A stretch of 64,000 nucleotides of DNA from Methanobacteriaceae archaeon (lineage in GTDB: Archaea; Methanobacteriota; Methanobacteria; Methanobacteriales; Methanobacteriaceae). Location: contig DAHVOW010000007.1 of the NCBI GenBank assembly GCA_027318585.1, positions 1-64,000 on the forward strand, written 5' to 3'. Position 1 is the first letter of the stretch; the number at the start of each line of letters is the position of its first letter. Below the pieces are notes generated by a model. The model made no database searches. It was not told the origin of the DNA and saw only the letters and a list, made by a program, of their open reading frames with translations. This document shows positions 26,851-35,965 of this stretch, piece by piece. Position numbers and translations under genes: made by a program.

Positions 26851-27979
26851 AAATCTATTTATACCCGGGAACGAGGCCTGTGCCCGGGGGGCAATTAAGG
26901 CTGGCTGCCGGTTTTTTGCTGGTTATCCCATTACACCCTCTACAGAGATAGCAGAAGACATGGCGCTGTTTCTCCCCCGGGAGGGGGGTACTTTTATCCA
27001 GATGGAGGATGAGATATCTGCATTGGGCGCAGTTATAGGTGCAGTTTGGGGAGGTTTGAAGGGAATGACCGCCACTTCTGGCCCAGGGTTTTCCCTAATG
27101 CAGGAACACATAGGCTACGCAGTGATGACTGAAACTCCCCTGGTCATTGTAAACATGCAAAGAGGTTCCCCTTCAACTGGACAGCCAACCATGGCTTCCC
27201 AGAGTGATATGATGCAGGCCCGTTGGGGTTCCCACGGAGACTACGAGATCATAGCCTTATCTCCATCATCAGTCCAGGAATGTTTTGATTTTACAGTGGA
27301 AGCATTTAATCTGGCTGAAAAGTATCGGGTCCCGGTAATGGTGATGAGTGATGAGATCGTGGGCCACATGAGGGAGAAGATCACCATCCCGGAAAAGGTG
27401 AAGATCAAGGCTCGACAAATGCCAAGTGAATCTCCTCCTGATTTCTTACCATATAAGGCTGCTCCGAATGGAACCAGTTCCATGCCTGCTTTTGGTGATG
27501 GATATGATCTGCACATAACCGGACTCACCCATGATGAACGGGGATATCCTGATGCATCCAGTCCGAAGGCACATTCCGTTTTGGTTAATCGGCTTTGTAA
27601 CAAGATCCTGGAACACACCGACGAAATCAGCCGTATAAAAAGTCATTACACCGAAGATGCCGAGGTCGTTGTCTTAACTTACGGAGCCCCAGCCCGGCCC
27701 GGGTTAAAGGCGGTGAGAATGGCCCGTGAACAGGAACTGAAGGTTGGTTTCATAAAACTCGACACAGTATGGCCATTCCCAGATAAGGCCATTATAAAAA
27801 GTTTAAAAGACGTGCAGAGAGTGATTGTGGCCGAAATGAACTTAGGTCAAATATTTTATGAAGTGCAAAGGGTTTTACCCGGAGTAAAGGTGGAAAAAGC
27901 TCCAAAAATTGGTGGTGAAATGCATCTTCCCCAGGAAATCCTGGAGCTTATAAAATCAGAAGGAAGATCGGGAGGATAG
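26840..27979 (+). CDS. korA: 2-oxoglutarate:ferredoxin oxidoreductase subunit alpha
   Basis: Binds part of the thiamine diphosphate site. Family motifs: GYPITPSTEIAEDMA (about 32), QMEDEISALGAVIGA, TSGPGFSLMQEHIGYAVMTETPLVIVNMQRGSPSTGQPT and GLTHDERGYPDA. The C-terminal domain has VVLTYGAPARPGLKAVRMA. The ATG at 26840 was chosen with GGTGG 9 nt upstream; the ATG at 26831 is directly against that site. Confidence 0.95.
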   Translation: MKTENLFIPGNEACARGAIKAGCRFFAGYPITPSTEIAEDMALFLPREGGTFIQMEDEISALGAVIGAVWGGLKGMTATSGPGFSLMQEHIGYAVMTETPLVIVNMQRGSPSTGQPTMASQSDMMQARWGSHGDYEIIALSPSSVQECFDFTVEAFNLAEKYRVPVMVMSDEIVGHMREKITIPEKVKIKARQMPSESPPDFLPYKAAPNGTSSMPAFGDGYDLHITGLTHDERGYPDASSPKAHSVLVNRLCNKILEHTDEISRIKSHYTEDAEVVVLTYGAPARPGLKAVRMAREQELKVGFIKLDTVWPFPDKAIIKSLKDVQRVIVAEMNLGQIFYEVQRVLPGVKVEKAPKIGGEMHLPQEILELIKSEGRSGG

Positions 27980-27982
27980 AAG

Positions 27983-28849
27983 ATGGAAAAAACCAGAGAA
28001 AGTCGATTTATGAAGTATCTAAGGAAGGACAGGCTGCCCAACATCTTCTGCGCCGGCTGTGGTAATGGTATAGTGATGAACACCTTCTTCAATGGCATGG
28101 AAATGGCAGAGATCAATATGGAAGATGTGGTTTTGGTCTCCGGGATTGGATGTTCTTCCAGAATACCGGGTTATGTGAAGTGTGATTCTCTGCACACCAC
28201 TCACGGACGACCAATTTCATTCGCCACCGGCGTAAAGCTGGCCAATCCAGACCGGAATGTGGTGGTCTTTTCTGGCGATGGAGACGCTGCTGCCATTGGT
28301 GGTAATCACCTCATTCACGGGGCCCGGAGAAACATAGATCTCACGGTTATATGTATAAACAACAGTATCTATGGAATGACCGGGGGACAGATAAGTCCCA
28401 CCAGCCCCCAGGGAAGTTACGGGAGCACAGCACCCTACGGGTCCCTTGAAAATCCTTTTGATCTTTCTAAACTGGTCACCGCAGCCGGGGCAAGTTATGT
28501 GGCCCGCTGGACCACAGCCCACCCCCTGCAGCTTTCCAGTGCCATAAAAAAGGGCCTGAAGAATAAGGGATTCTCCTTCATCGAGGTGGTTTCTCAATGT
28601 CCCACTTATTTCGGCCGTAAAAACCGGATGAAATCACCCCTGGATATGATGCAGTGGATGAAGGAAGAAAGTGTGGTTAAGAGAAAGGCCGACCGGATGG
28701 ATGTGGCTGAGTTGGAAGGTAAAATAATCGTAGGCGATTTCCAGAAGAAAGATGCTCCTGAGTTTTCAGAGAGAATCTGCCAACTTTCCAGTGAAAAATG
28801 TCCCCTAGAAAAACCATCGGCGGTTCGATCAGCATACCGGGGTGATTAA
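27983..28849 (+). CDS. korB: 2-oxoglutarate:ferredoxin oxidoreductase subunit beta
   Basis: Thiamine diphosphate-binding subunit. FCAGCGNGIVMN (about 22) and GIGCSSRIPGY carry the cluster and substrate-region Cys; the TPP fold is VFSGDGDAAAIGGNHLIHGARRN...NNSIYGMTGGQISPTS (about 94-140). 288 residues is normal. korA ends 3 nt upstream, and korC overlaps the tail in the longest reading. Confidence 0.96.
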   Translation: MEKTRESRFMKYLRKDRLPNIFCAGCGNGIVMNTFFNGMEMAEINMEDVVLVSGIGCSSRIPGYVKCDSLHTTHGRPISFATGVKLANPDRNVVVFSGDGDAAAIGGNHLIHGARRNIDLTVICINNSIYGMTGGQISPTSPQGSYGSTAPYGSLENPFDLSKLVTAAGASYVARWTTAHPLQLSSAIKKGLKNKGFSFIEVVSQCPTYFGRKNRMKSPLDMMQWMKEESVVKRKADRMDVAELEGKIIVGDFQKKDAPEFSERICQLSSEKCPLEKPSAVRSAYRGD

Positions 28850-28850
28850 A

Positions 28851-29402
28851 GTGCGTAAAGAGATAAGAATCGCTGGCTTCGGCGGTCAGGGCATTATACT
28901 GGCAGGAATAGTTATTGGAAAGGCAGCCGCACTGTATGATGGATTAAACGCCGTTCAAACCCAGTCATATGGTCCAGAAGCTAGGGGCGGGGCTTCACGA
29001 ACAGAAGTGGTAATCAGTGACCAGGAAATAGATTATCCTAAAGTTCAAAGGCCGGATATATTGGTGGCCATGTCCCACGAGGCCCTTATTAAATATCTGG
29101 ATGACTTGAAAGATGAGGGCATTCTGATCATAGATCCGGATCTTATCCTGGAAGATGAAATACTCCCCTTTGTGAAAGAACATAACATCAAACTTTACCG
29201 GGCACCAGCCACTCGCACCGCCGAGGAAGAGATTAGGCTACGCATAGTGGCCAACATCGTGATGATAGGGGCCATAACAGGTATCACTAGGGTCATTTCT
29301 GAGAAAGCCGCTAGAAATGCTGTTAAAGTTAGTGTACCCCCCGGTACTGAGGATAAAAATCTCTCTGCATTCGAAGCAGGTTTAAAATTAGCTAAAGGAT
29401 GA
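28851..29402 (+). CDS. korC: 2-oxoglutarate:ferredoxin oxidoreductase subunit gamma
   Basis: Gamma domain of the Kor complex: IAGFGGQGIILAGIVIGKAA at the N-terminus and TQSYGPEARGGASRTEVVIS (about 40-60) are the signature blocks. The GTG at 28851 has GGTGAT 4 nt upstream and is preferred to the GTG at 28842. 183 residues is the usual length. It is followed by sucC. Confidence 0.95.
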   Translation: MRKEIRIAGFGGQGIILAGIVIGKAAALYDGLNAVQTQSYGPEARGGASRTEVVISDQEIDYPKVQRPDILVAMSHEALIKYLDDLKDEGILIIDPDLILEDEILPFVKEHNIKLYRAPATRTAEEEIRLRIVANIVMIGAITGITRVISEKAARNAVKVSVPPGTEDKNLSAFEAGLKLAKG

Positions 29403-29408
29403 TTGAAA

Positions 29409-30524
29409 ATGAAAATCTATGAATACCGGGCCAAGGAGATATTCAGCGAGGAAGGCATAACCATCCCCAGGAGTAGGATGGTGAAAACCGCCGAGGATGC
29501 TCTTCAGGCAGCCGAAGAGATAGGAGTGCCGGTAGCCATTAAATCCCAGGTTCTTGTGGGGGGAAGAGGCAAAGCCGGCGGCATAAGATTTGCCAAAAAC
29601 CCATCTGAGGCATATGAAGTGGCACAAGAACTTCTAGGTATGGAAATAAAGGGTGAAAAGGTAAATAAACTCCTGGTCGAGGAAAAATTGGCCATTGAAT
29701 CTGAATATTATCTCAGTGTGGCTCTGGATCGTTCTGCCAGACAGGCTCTGATCATGACCAGTACCGAAGGAGGCGTGGATATTGAACAAGTGGCTCTTCA
29801 GAACCCGGAGAAGATCCTGAAGTTTCATGTGAATCCCCTCCAGGAGTTCTTGCCCTACATGGCCCGGGACATGGCCCGTAAAATGGGGGTAAATGATCCA
29901 CTCATCCCATCTATCGGATCCTATATTTTCAAACTTTACACCGTCTTTCAAATATATGATGCTAACCTAGTAGAAATCAACCCCTTAGTGGTTACTAGTA
30001 ATGGAATAGTGGCAGCTGACGCCAAGCTGGATGTGGATGATGACTCCCTCTACCGGCAGAAAAAACTGGCCCACCTCCAGGAGGGTTCCCAGGATGAATT
30101 TGCCTACGTAGAACTGGATGGTGATATCGCGGTCATTGGTAATGGTGCTGGACTCACCCTTAGCGGAATGGACATGCTGCACTTATACGGCGGTAAACCA
30201 GCCACTTTCCTGGATATTGGTGGAGGTGCCTCCCAGGAAAATATTGCCCGTGCTCTCAATTTGGTTATATCCAATCCCCGGGTTAAAGTCGTATTTCTAA
30301 ACGTATTAGGTGGAATAACCAGGGCCGATGATGTAGCCCGTGGAATTATTGATGTAATGAGCCAGGCTAAAAGGATGGTTCCTCTGGTTATTCGTTTAAC
30401 TGGTACCAATGAAGAAGAAGGACAGCGACTTTTAAATGAAGCAGGGGTGAGCTTTGAAACTTCCATGGAAGCTGCCGCCCAAAGGGCGGTGGAGATCTTA
30501 GATGGTATCAGAAATACCAAATAA
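29409..30524 (+). CDS. sucC: Succinyl-CoA synthetase beta subunit (ADP-forming type)
   Basis: Makes succinyl-CoA, the substrate of Kor, in the incomplete reductive citric acid branch. ATP-grasp blocks: IKSQVLVGGRGKAGGIRFA (about 42), LLVEEKLAIESEYYLSVALDR, LVEINPLVV, and the CoA ligase domain with NGAGLTLSGMDML and DIGGGASQENIARAL. 371 residues is normal. The alpha subunit (sucD) is not in this window. The ATG at 29409 has GGATGAT upstream. Confidence 0.95.
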   Translation: MKIYEYRAKEIFSEEGITIPRSRMVKTAEDALQAAEEIGVPVAIKSQVLVGGRGKAGGIRFAKNPSEAYEVAQELLGMEIKGEKVNKLLVEEKLAIESEYYLSVALDRSARQALIMTSTEGGVDIEQVALQNPEKILKFHVNPLQEFLPYMARDMARKMGVNDPLIPSIGSYIFKLYTVFQIYDANLVEINPLVVTSNGIVAADAKLDVDDDSLYRQKKLAHLQEGSQDEFAYVELDGDIAVIGNGAGLTLSGMDMLHLYGGKPATFLDIGGGASQENIARALNLVISNPRVKVVFLNVLGGITRADDVARGIIDVMSQAKRMVPLVIRLTGTNEEEGQRLLNEAGVSFETSMEAAAQRAVEILDGIRNTK

Positions 30525-30526
30525 AA

Positions 30527-30541
30527 TTTTTTTTTATAAAA
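30527..30541 (+). terminator. Oligo-T terminator after sucC
   Basis: A run of nine T residues comes directly after the sucC stop, in the short convergent gap before the next minus-strand gene. Confidence 0.45.
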
Positions 30542-30547
30542 AATATC

Positions 30548-31630
30548 TTACATAGTGCGGCGTATTCTCACTACATGAGCCATAACTAGGGCTGAGAGAA
30601 CAATATACGTCAACATGGCCGCTCCGTTAAAGCTTCTATTAAACAGGAACAACCCCACTATGGTTTGTACCAGGAAGGCCGATAATGCTCCGATTAGTAA
30701 TGCTTCACGTCCCAGGTACATCCTACTGCCGTTTTTTCTTTTTTTACGATACTCTCGCAGCGCGTAAAAGCCGCTACATGTAACCAGCAGCACCCAGCCC
30801 ATCAGAAGTAGAAGTCCCAGGTAGCCAAAGTCAAAGGCCACTCCGAATATTCCTGGAAGCATGTAGTCTATGGCGTCCTTTTTGGTCACCAGCACCCCAA
30901 AAAAGAGTGGGTAGGGGAGGGTGAAGTAGTTTATGAAACTCATGGGCAGAGATAGGTACCCATCTGATCCCCCCAGGCAGTTGGAGGCCCAGTAACACGA
31001 TCCCTGCACATGTCCCCACAGGGCCGTGTTTTTTATAACCATTTTTATGCTGGGAATGGCAAATTCTTCGAGTCTACTTAATCTTAATAGGGGGCTCAAT
31101 ATGGTGGCATTGAATATCCGGGAAAGTATTTCCAGTAAACCAAAGGCACCAATAGCAGCTACTACCACGGTCCCAATTCTTTTAGGTGTTATCTTAACAC
31201 TTCTTTTGAAGCTTTTGGACATGATTAAGGTACCTAATATCCAGCCCAGGACCCATAGGATCAGGAAGGAACGGTGCATTATCATTCCTGCTATGCCGAT
31301 AACCACAAATAGGATCCAGGATAGGGCCGTGATGGATGAAGATTTAATATCAACCTCGCTTAGTAGGCTGGCCGAGGCAGTCAGGGTAACCCAGGAGAAA
31401 ACCGCCACAGCACCAAAGGGATGGGTGAACTCATGGTGGGATACGTATGGTAAAAATAGAAAGATAGCATCTACACTGAACAGGCCCGCCAGTAAAATGG
31501 TTAAAATCATAGATAGAAAGAGTACCATGCTCAGGGGGATGGCCACCACATTGAAAAGCAGTATGATGCCCAAGTGGATCATCAATCCCACTTCTATAAT
31601 GAACTGCAGATGGTTTTCGGCTATTAACAT
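30548..31630 (-). CDS. Polytopic membrane protein of unknown function
   Basis: A 360-residue integral membrane protein with about nine or ten hydrophobic helices and basic loops (MSKSFKRSVKITPKR, REYRKKRKNGSR). A loop with two close Cys (GSCYWASNCLGG, about 208-220) lies on what would be the external side. The layout resembles O-antigen ligase or polymerase-type proteins, but no catalytic signature is clear. It stands alone, convergent with sucC. Confidence 0.65.
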   Translation of the reverse strand: MLIAENHLQFIIEVGLMIHLGIILLFNVVAIPLSMVLFLSMILTILLAGLFSVDAIFLFLPYVSHHEFTHPFGAVAVFSWVTLTASASLLSEVDIKSSSITALSWILFVVIGIAGMIMHRSFLILWVLGWILGTLIMSKSFKRSVKITPKRIGTVVVAAIGAFGLLEILSRIFNATILSPLLRLSRLEEFAIPSIKMVIKNTALWGHVQGSCYWASNCLGGSDGYLSLPMSFINYFTLPYPLFFGVLVTKKDAIDYMLPGIFGVAFDFGYLGLLLLMGWVLLVTCSGFYALREYRKKRKNGSRMYLGREALLIGALSAFLVQTIVGLFLFNRSFNGAAMLTYIVLSALVMAHVVRIRRTM

Positions 31631-31776
31631 GATATCACTGTAATTAACATTCCCCTTTTTCTGTGGCCCTTTTTATAATTCTATTGTTTTAAGGTGTCAT
31701 ATTAATTTGACTATTTTGTAAGCCTATCTGGATGGTTGAAAGTTGTAATGGAAGGATATATTCTGTTTTAAAAGTT

Positions 31777-32640
31777 TTATTGTCCAAAAAGTCCCTGCAG
31801 GTAGTTAAAAAGGTTCTCTAAAAACGCGGTGATCTGGGCCAGTATTCCCTGGGCTTGGGTGGCCTCTTGGGTGGCTTGCTGCAACTGATTTTTAAATTCT
31901 GTGAGGTTTCCTTGGGCTTTTTGGGAATTGGAGATGGCTTCTGCAATTTGCTGGGCTTGCTGGTCACTGAGGTTGATGTTCATGTTGTTGGCTAGGTTGA
32001 TGACCACGATCTTTATCTGGGCGGGGTCCTGCAGATTCTGCTTTTGAACTTCCACTTTGGTCTTATCAAAAAGGTCGGCAATGGTATCTGGATTCTGTCC
32101 AGTCTGGTTTACCAGTTGGGTTTCCACATAAAGCTCCTCTGTCGCAGCCTTTTTGGCTTCTTCTGGTATGGGGGTTCCAACTGCTAGTTCATAGGACTTC
32201 AGAACACCGGCCAGCGCAGATTCCCCCGAAGCCACGACCGGGGATGAGACCACCACGTAACCATTCTCAATTCCGGACGACTTGAGGGCAGTGGCGTACA
32301 TCTTGGAAGTCACTGTTTTTACTTTACTGGTGTCTACGATGATTTTAATGCCCTGGCTGTAGCTTAGATCCACCAGTGCACACGAAAAAATTTGGCTGGA
32401 CTTGTAGTTCCTTCCGGTGATATTTTTGGAGATGGAATTAACTTCAGAAGCAGTTATTACCCGATAATTAGCATCTTTCAAATCCTTATCGCTGTGGGAC
32501 TGGAAATAATTATACATGGTATCTTTATAAGCCTGATTCGAGTATGTTGTTTCTCCATAGGTTATGGCCAGTCCCTGTGCACTGTAGACCGGGGACAGGG
32601 CCACCACTATAATAATTAACAGCAACAGTAACCTTCTCAT
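31777..32640 (-). CDS. DUF1002-type secreted protein
   Basis: A 287-residue exported protein. Signal peptide about 1-22 (MRRLLLLLIIIVVALSPVYS). The body starts with GLAITYGETTYSNQAYKDTM and includes RVITASEVNSISKNITGRNY and a strand-rich centre; this matches the DUF1002 family as I know it. The last 60 residues are Gln-rich helices ending in a hydrophobic stretch (LENLFNYLQGLFGQ). Function unknown. It stands as a single minus-strand gene with its own upstream TATA-like region (about 32695-32715). Confidence 0.75.
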   Translation of the reverse strand: MRRLLLLLIIIVVALSPVYSAQGLAITYGETTYSNQAYKDTMYNYFQSHSDKDLKDANYRVITASEVNSISKNITGRNYKSSQIFSCALVDLSYSQGIKIIVDTSKVKTVTSKMYATALKSSGIENGYVVVSSPVVASGESALAGVLKSYELAVGTPIPEEAKKAATEELYVETQLVNQTGQNPDTIADLFDKTKVEVQKQNLQDPAQIKIVVINLANNMNINLSDQQAQQIAEAISNSQKAQGNLTEFKNQLQQATQEATQAQGILAQITAFLENLFNYLQGLFGQ

Positions 32641-32739
32641 TTAGACCACCTGAACATCTTATCATCTACCTGATTTTATAAATCAAGTGACTTTATAATA
32701 TATTATAATCTGATAATTTTTTTAAATTTTAGATTGTAT

Positions 32740-33675
32740 TTACTGGAGTAGCAACACCCGACTCGCCCGGGATTCATCTACAATCTTTTTATCACATAGA
32801 TCTGCTATGGACTGGGCAAAAGTCTGCATCTGGGCATAGGAAGGCATATTATCAAATTTCAGACGCGTTCTAGAACTCCCCACGTACATATATGCCTTGA
32901 TCTCCACAAAATCCGGATCGCTGCTATTTATCAGGTCCGCATACTCCTGGGGATGGAACATGTTGTAGTCCTTAACACAGGTCATTCTAATAACACTACG
33001 GCAATCAAAGCTGGAAAGCATATCCAGGGATTGGTTTAATTTTTGCCACCCATCTTCAACTTGGGGCTGGCAAAGATCATTGTATATCTTTTGGTTAGGT
33101 GCATCCAAGGATATGTAGAGTTGGGTGGGCTCCACAGACAAATTTTCTAGTTTTTCCGGGTTAAGACCGTTGCTTACCAGGAAGGTAGTGAACTTCTGGC
33201 GTCTAAACTCCTCGAGAAGTTCCTCAATGGGAGGGTAGAGTAATGGTTCTCCTGCCAGGGATATGGCGGCATTGTTGGGATGCTGCGCCTGCTGTACCTT
33301 AAGCCGGTTTGCTTTTTCATTACCAAAATAGCCTACCAGAAGACTTCTCTGTGCTTTAATTCCCTCCTCTATTATTGTCTTAGGTTCATCACAGGGACCC
33401 TGCCACTCGGTGTTGGTAATGGAAATATCTCTCCAGCAAAAGAGGCATTTATGATGACAAAAGGGGATGCTGGGTGACATCTGAAGACACCGGTGGCTTT
33501 CGATTCCATAAAACTTTTCCTTATAACAGACTCCACTATCGGTGAGACTTTTTTTGGTCCAGTGGCACACTTTAACTGCGGCGTGGCCATGGGAACCCAC
33601 AAAACGGTAGCCTTTCTTTTCCAGGTCCTTTAGATCCGCATCTTGAATTTGCATCTGGTGATCATTTCTCCCCAT
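32740..33675 (-). CDS. taw1: tRNA 4-demethylwyosine synthase
   Basis: Radical SAM enzyme that builds the tricyclic wyosine base at position 37 of tRNA-Phe. The SAM cluster motif is FCHHKCLFCWRD (C-x3-C-x2-C, about 72-82); NAAISLAGEPLLYPPIEELL and TQLYISLDAPNQ are conserved TYW1/Taw1 blocks, and N-terminal Cys residues (VCHWTK, GVCYKE, HRCLQ) may bind the second cluster. 311 residues is the archaeal length, without the eukaryotic flavodoxin domain. Confidence 0.95.
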   Translation of the reverse strand: MGRNDHQMQIQDADLKDLEKKGYRFVGSHGHAAVKVCHWTKKSLTDSGVCYKEKFYGIESHRCLQMSPSIPFCHHKCLFCWRDISITNTEWQGPCDEPKTIIEEGIKAQRSLLVGYFGNEKANRLKVQQAQHPNNAAISLAGEPLLYPPIEELLEEFRRQKFTTFLVSNGLNPEKLENLSVEPTQLYISLDAPNQKIYNDLCQPQVEDGWQKLNQSLDMLSSFDCRSVIRMTCVKDYNMFHPQEYADLINSSDPDFVEIKAYMYVGSSRTRLKFDNMPSYAQMQTFAQSIADLCDKKIVDESRASRVLLLQ

Positions 33676-34087
33676 ATAAATTATAAATATGCACTGTTAG
33701 TGTGAATGGAACACTTCCTTATATATAATTATATGGTTAAGGGGGCTGCGATAATTTTAGCAAGCTATAAATAGGATTAATAATTATTCTAACATCCTTT
33801 TTTTTATATTACCGCCAAAATTAAGTGATATCTGCTCTAAAATCTTAATTATTACAAAAATACTAAAAGGTATCTTAAATCTCTAAATATTCTAATGGCA
33901 GTTATTTATCCTATTTTCCGTTTTTTAAACTATTATACTAAATAAATTCCATAAAGGAAGATCTGGTACTAGGTGGGCCTAATTTGGCCTCGGGATGTCT
34001 GGATAAAAAACTATCAATTATGGTGATTTTGGATAAACAGCCTTTAGAAAAAGCTGATTAATTTAAAATACCAATGGAGGAGTCGGC
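33676..34087. other. Long intergenic stretch
   Basis: AT-rich, without a convincing gene. It contains TATA-like sequence for taw1 (about 33674-33690, minus strand), an imperfect inverted repeat AGTGT-N7-ACACT at 33699-33715 just upstream of it, and many TATATA runs (33720-33735). No RNA gene was recognised. Confidence 0.4.
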
Positions 34088-34174
34088 ATGGGTGAGGCTC
34101 ATTTAAATAACTTCCTACAGCGTCTTAAATCTAAAAAAAAGCCCAATGGGTGCCTTTTGATGGGGAAAAAATAG
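34088..34174 (+). CDS. Possible 28-residue ORF
   Basis: A short frame starting MGEAHLNNFLQRLKSKKK, with GGAGG 7 nt upstream of the ATG. The basic, helical peptide has no family I recognise. The good ribosome site is the only support, so it may be chance. Confidence 0.2.
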   Translation: MGEAHLNNFLQRLKSKKKPNGCLLMGKK

Positions 34175-34179
34175 AAAGC

Positions 34180-34187
34180 TTTATATG
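34180..34187 (+). promoter_or_regulatory. TATA box of the repeat/transglutaminase-like gene
   Basis: TTTATATG lies about 70 nt upstream of the proposed ATA start at 34256, predicting transcription from about 34210 and a leader of about 45 nt. Confidence 0.5.
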
Positions 34188-34255
34188 GAATGCTCATTTG
34201 ACACATAATCAAGTCCAAAGGTGTTCCATTTTTCATATGGAACCACGGAGGCGGT

Positions 34256-35035
34256 ATAATCAAGCGACTTAAAATTGGTGCACTCTTTTTTGCACTAGGC
34301 CTAGCCTTATGCATCCTGCCCTTGGCCGGTGGAGTGAATGACCAAGAACAAAGTACTGTGAAGGTACCTGAAAAATCTGCATGTAATGATGTTGTAGAAG
34401 TAAACGCTGCCTACAAAACTTACTACAAGAAAGTAGTCTATTATAAACGAGTTTACAGCAAAGGTAAGTACCGGTATGTTAAGGCCTACCGCTACGTGAA
34501 GTACTACAAAACCGTCAAAGCATCATCCAAGACCTCTACCAAAACTTATTCTACCTCTTCAAAATACCGAAAAACTTACTACAAGAAAGTAGTCTATTAT
34601 AAACGAGTTTACAGTAAGGGCAAGTACCGGTATGTTAAGGCCTACCGCTACGTAAAGTCCTACAAATACGTTAAAAAAATATACACCACCTACAGTGGCA
34701 CAGCCACCGTAGCCAGTGACTCAGGGGAAGCAACAATACTGCGCGGCGCAGCTCAATACGGATACAGTGGTGCGGCCCATGATGGAGCCACCATGGAAAA
34801 AATCGGAGCTGGCGACTGCTGGGCCATGAGCGACTATTTACAAACGAAATTCTCCAAAGCAGGGATCCAGTCCAGGGTAGTTCAGTACGCAAACGGTTAC
34901 TCATCACGCCATCGTTCAGTGCAGCTTTACCAGAATAACAAATGGCTAGACGTACCCTACAAGCAATACGGCATTAACCAAATGTTCAGCGCCCAATCCA
35001 GCAAACCAGGCATGACGGTAATAACAGGCGGATAA
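34256..35035 (+). CDS. Secreted Tyr/Lys-repeat protein with transglutaminase-like domain (probable ATA start)
   Basis: About 259 residues. From ATA at 34256 the frame reads (M)IKRLKIGALFFALGLALC, a clear signal peptide. No ATG/GTG/TTG precedes it, and GGAGG lies 4 nt upstream; the first ordinary start (TTG 34322) would remove the signal. Then come two tandem 52-residue units rich in Tyr, Lys and Val, and a C-terminal papain/transglutaminase-like domain with Cys in GAGDCWAMSDYL and His in SSRHRSVQLY. This resembles the catalytic end of pseudomurein-associated peptidases. A cell-wall role is inferred. Confidence 0.7.
   Translation: MIKRLKIGALFFALGLALCILPLAGGVNDQEQSTVKVPEKSACNDVVEVNAAYKTYYKKVVYYKRVYSKGKYRYVKAYRYVKYYKTVKASSKTSTKTYSTSSKYRKTYYKKVVYYKRVYSKGKYRYVKAYRYVKSYKYVKKIYTTYSGTATVASDSGEATILRGAAQYGYSGAAHDGATMEKIGAGDCWAMSDYLQTKFSKAGIQSRVVQYANGYSSRHRSVQLYQNNKWLDVPYKQYGINQMFSAQSSKPGMTVITGG
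34415..34505 (+). repeat. Direct repeat copy 1 (156-bp period)
   Basis: Codes the first Tyr/Lys-rich unit. The nucleotide sequence is almost identical to copy 2, which implies a recent duplication or ongoing homogenisation. Confidence 0.85.
34571..34661 (+). repeat. Direct repeat copy 2 (156-bp period)
   Basis: Second copy, 156 bp (52 codons) after the first, in the same frame. It differs from copy 1 by a few third-position changes such as AGCAAAGGT versus AGTAAGGGC. Confidence 0.85.
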
Positions 35036-35268
35036 ACGCATAGAATTTAAACCCTAATCAACAGTTGAATGCACAACTGTTGATATACTCTATTTTTCTA
35101 TTTTAAGCCCGATAATTGTTCTATCAAAACTCTTATGGTTTTTAAATTACTAATTCATCAATAAGGATTTTATAAGGGCTTTATTTATCTTAAGGGAAAA
35201 ACCACAATCCTTTTATGATCTGATATTATAAACAGATATACATACTAAACCTTAATTGGGGGCGTATT

Positions 35269-35946
35269 ATGAAAATGAATGGAAAACCTCTGGTAATTCT
35301 AAATTTTAAGACATATCTTGAATCTACTGGATTGAATGCCCTAAAACTTGCCAAGGCTTCAGAAGAAGTGGCAGATGAGACGGGGGTTGCCATAGCCGTT
35401 GCAACTCAAGCTGCGGACTTGTGGAGGATATCCACGGAAGTTAACATCCCGGTCTTCGCCCAACACGTGGATGCTATAGATGCTGGTGGACACACGGGTA
35501 GTGTTCTTCTGGAATCAGTTAAACAGGCTGGTGCCCAGGGAATCTTAATTAATCATTCTGAACAAAGAATGGAGCTTGCGGATATGGATGTGGTGGTCAA
35601 AAAAGCAGCCCAGGCCGAGATGGTGAGTGTGGTCTGCACTAACAACGTGGATACCAGTGCCGCAGCTGCCACCCTCCAACCCGACTTCGTGGCCATCGAA
35701 CCTCCAGAGCTGATTGGCTCTGGAATACCCGTATCCCAGGCCGAACCGGAAGTTGTGGAGGGAACCGTAGAAGTTATTCACGATATTAACCCCGAAGTAG
35801 GAGTTCTCTGCGGTGCTGGAATCTCCACTGGGGACGATATGAAGGCTGCTCTGGACCTGGGAACCGAAGGGGTACTTTTAGCATCGGGCATAATTCTGGC
35901 GCCTGATCCTAAAGAAGCCCTTTTAGGTTTGGTTAGTAAGTTATAG
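35269..35946 (+). CDS. tpiA: Triosephosphate isomerase, archaeal type
   Basis: Interconverts glyceraldehyde-3-phosphate and dihydroxyacetone phosphate in gluconeogenesis. Catalytic Lys is in ILNFKTYLEST (about 12), His in INHSEQRM (about 95), Glu in AIEPPELIGSG (about 143), and the phosphate loop is GAGISTGDD. 225 residues is the short archaeal form. GGGGGCG precedes the ATG. It is followed by pgk after 19 nt. Confidence 0.97.
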   Translation: MKMNGKPLVILNFKTYLESTGLNALKLAKASEEVADETGVAIAVATQAADLWRISTEVNIPVFAQHVDAIDAGGHTGSVLLESVKQAGAQGILINHSEQRMELADMDVVVKKAAQAEMVSVVCTNNVDTSAAAATLQPDFVAIEPPELIGSGIPVSQAEPEVVEGTVEVIHDINPEVGVLCGAGISTGDDMKAALDLGTEGVLLASGIILAPDPKEALLGLVSKL

Positions 35947-35965
35947 ATATTTTAAATAGGTGTAA

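Noticed and set aside
34415..34661. Direct repeats that could be taken for a CRISPR remnant
   Set aside because: Only two copies, about 90 bp each, in frame within a protein gene; they code a Tyr/Lys repeat.
35218..35237. ATCTG-N10-CAGAT dyad around the tpiA TATA region
   Set aside because: Short half-sites in AT-rich DNA; likely chance without conservation data.
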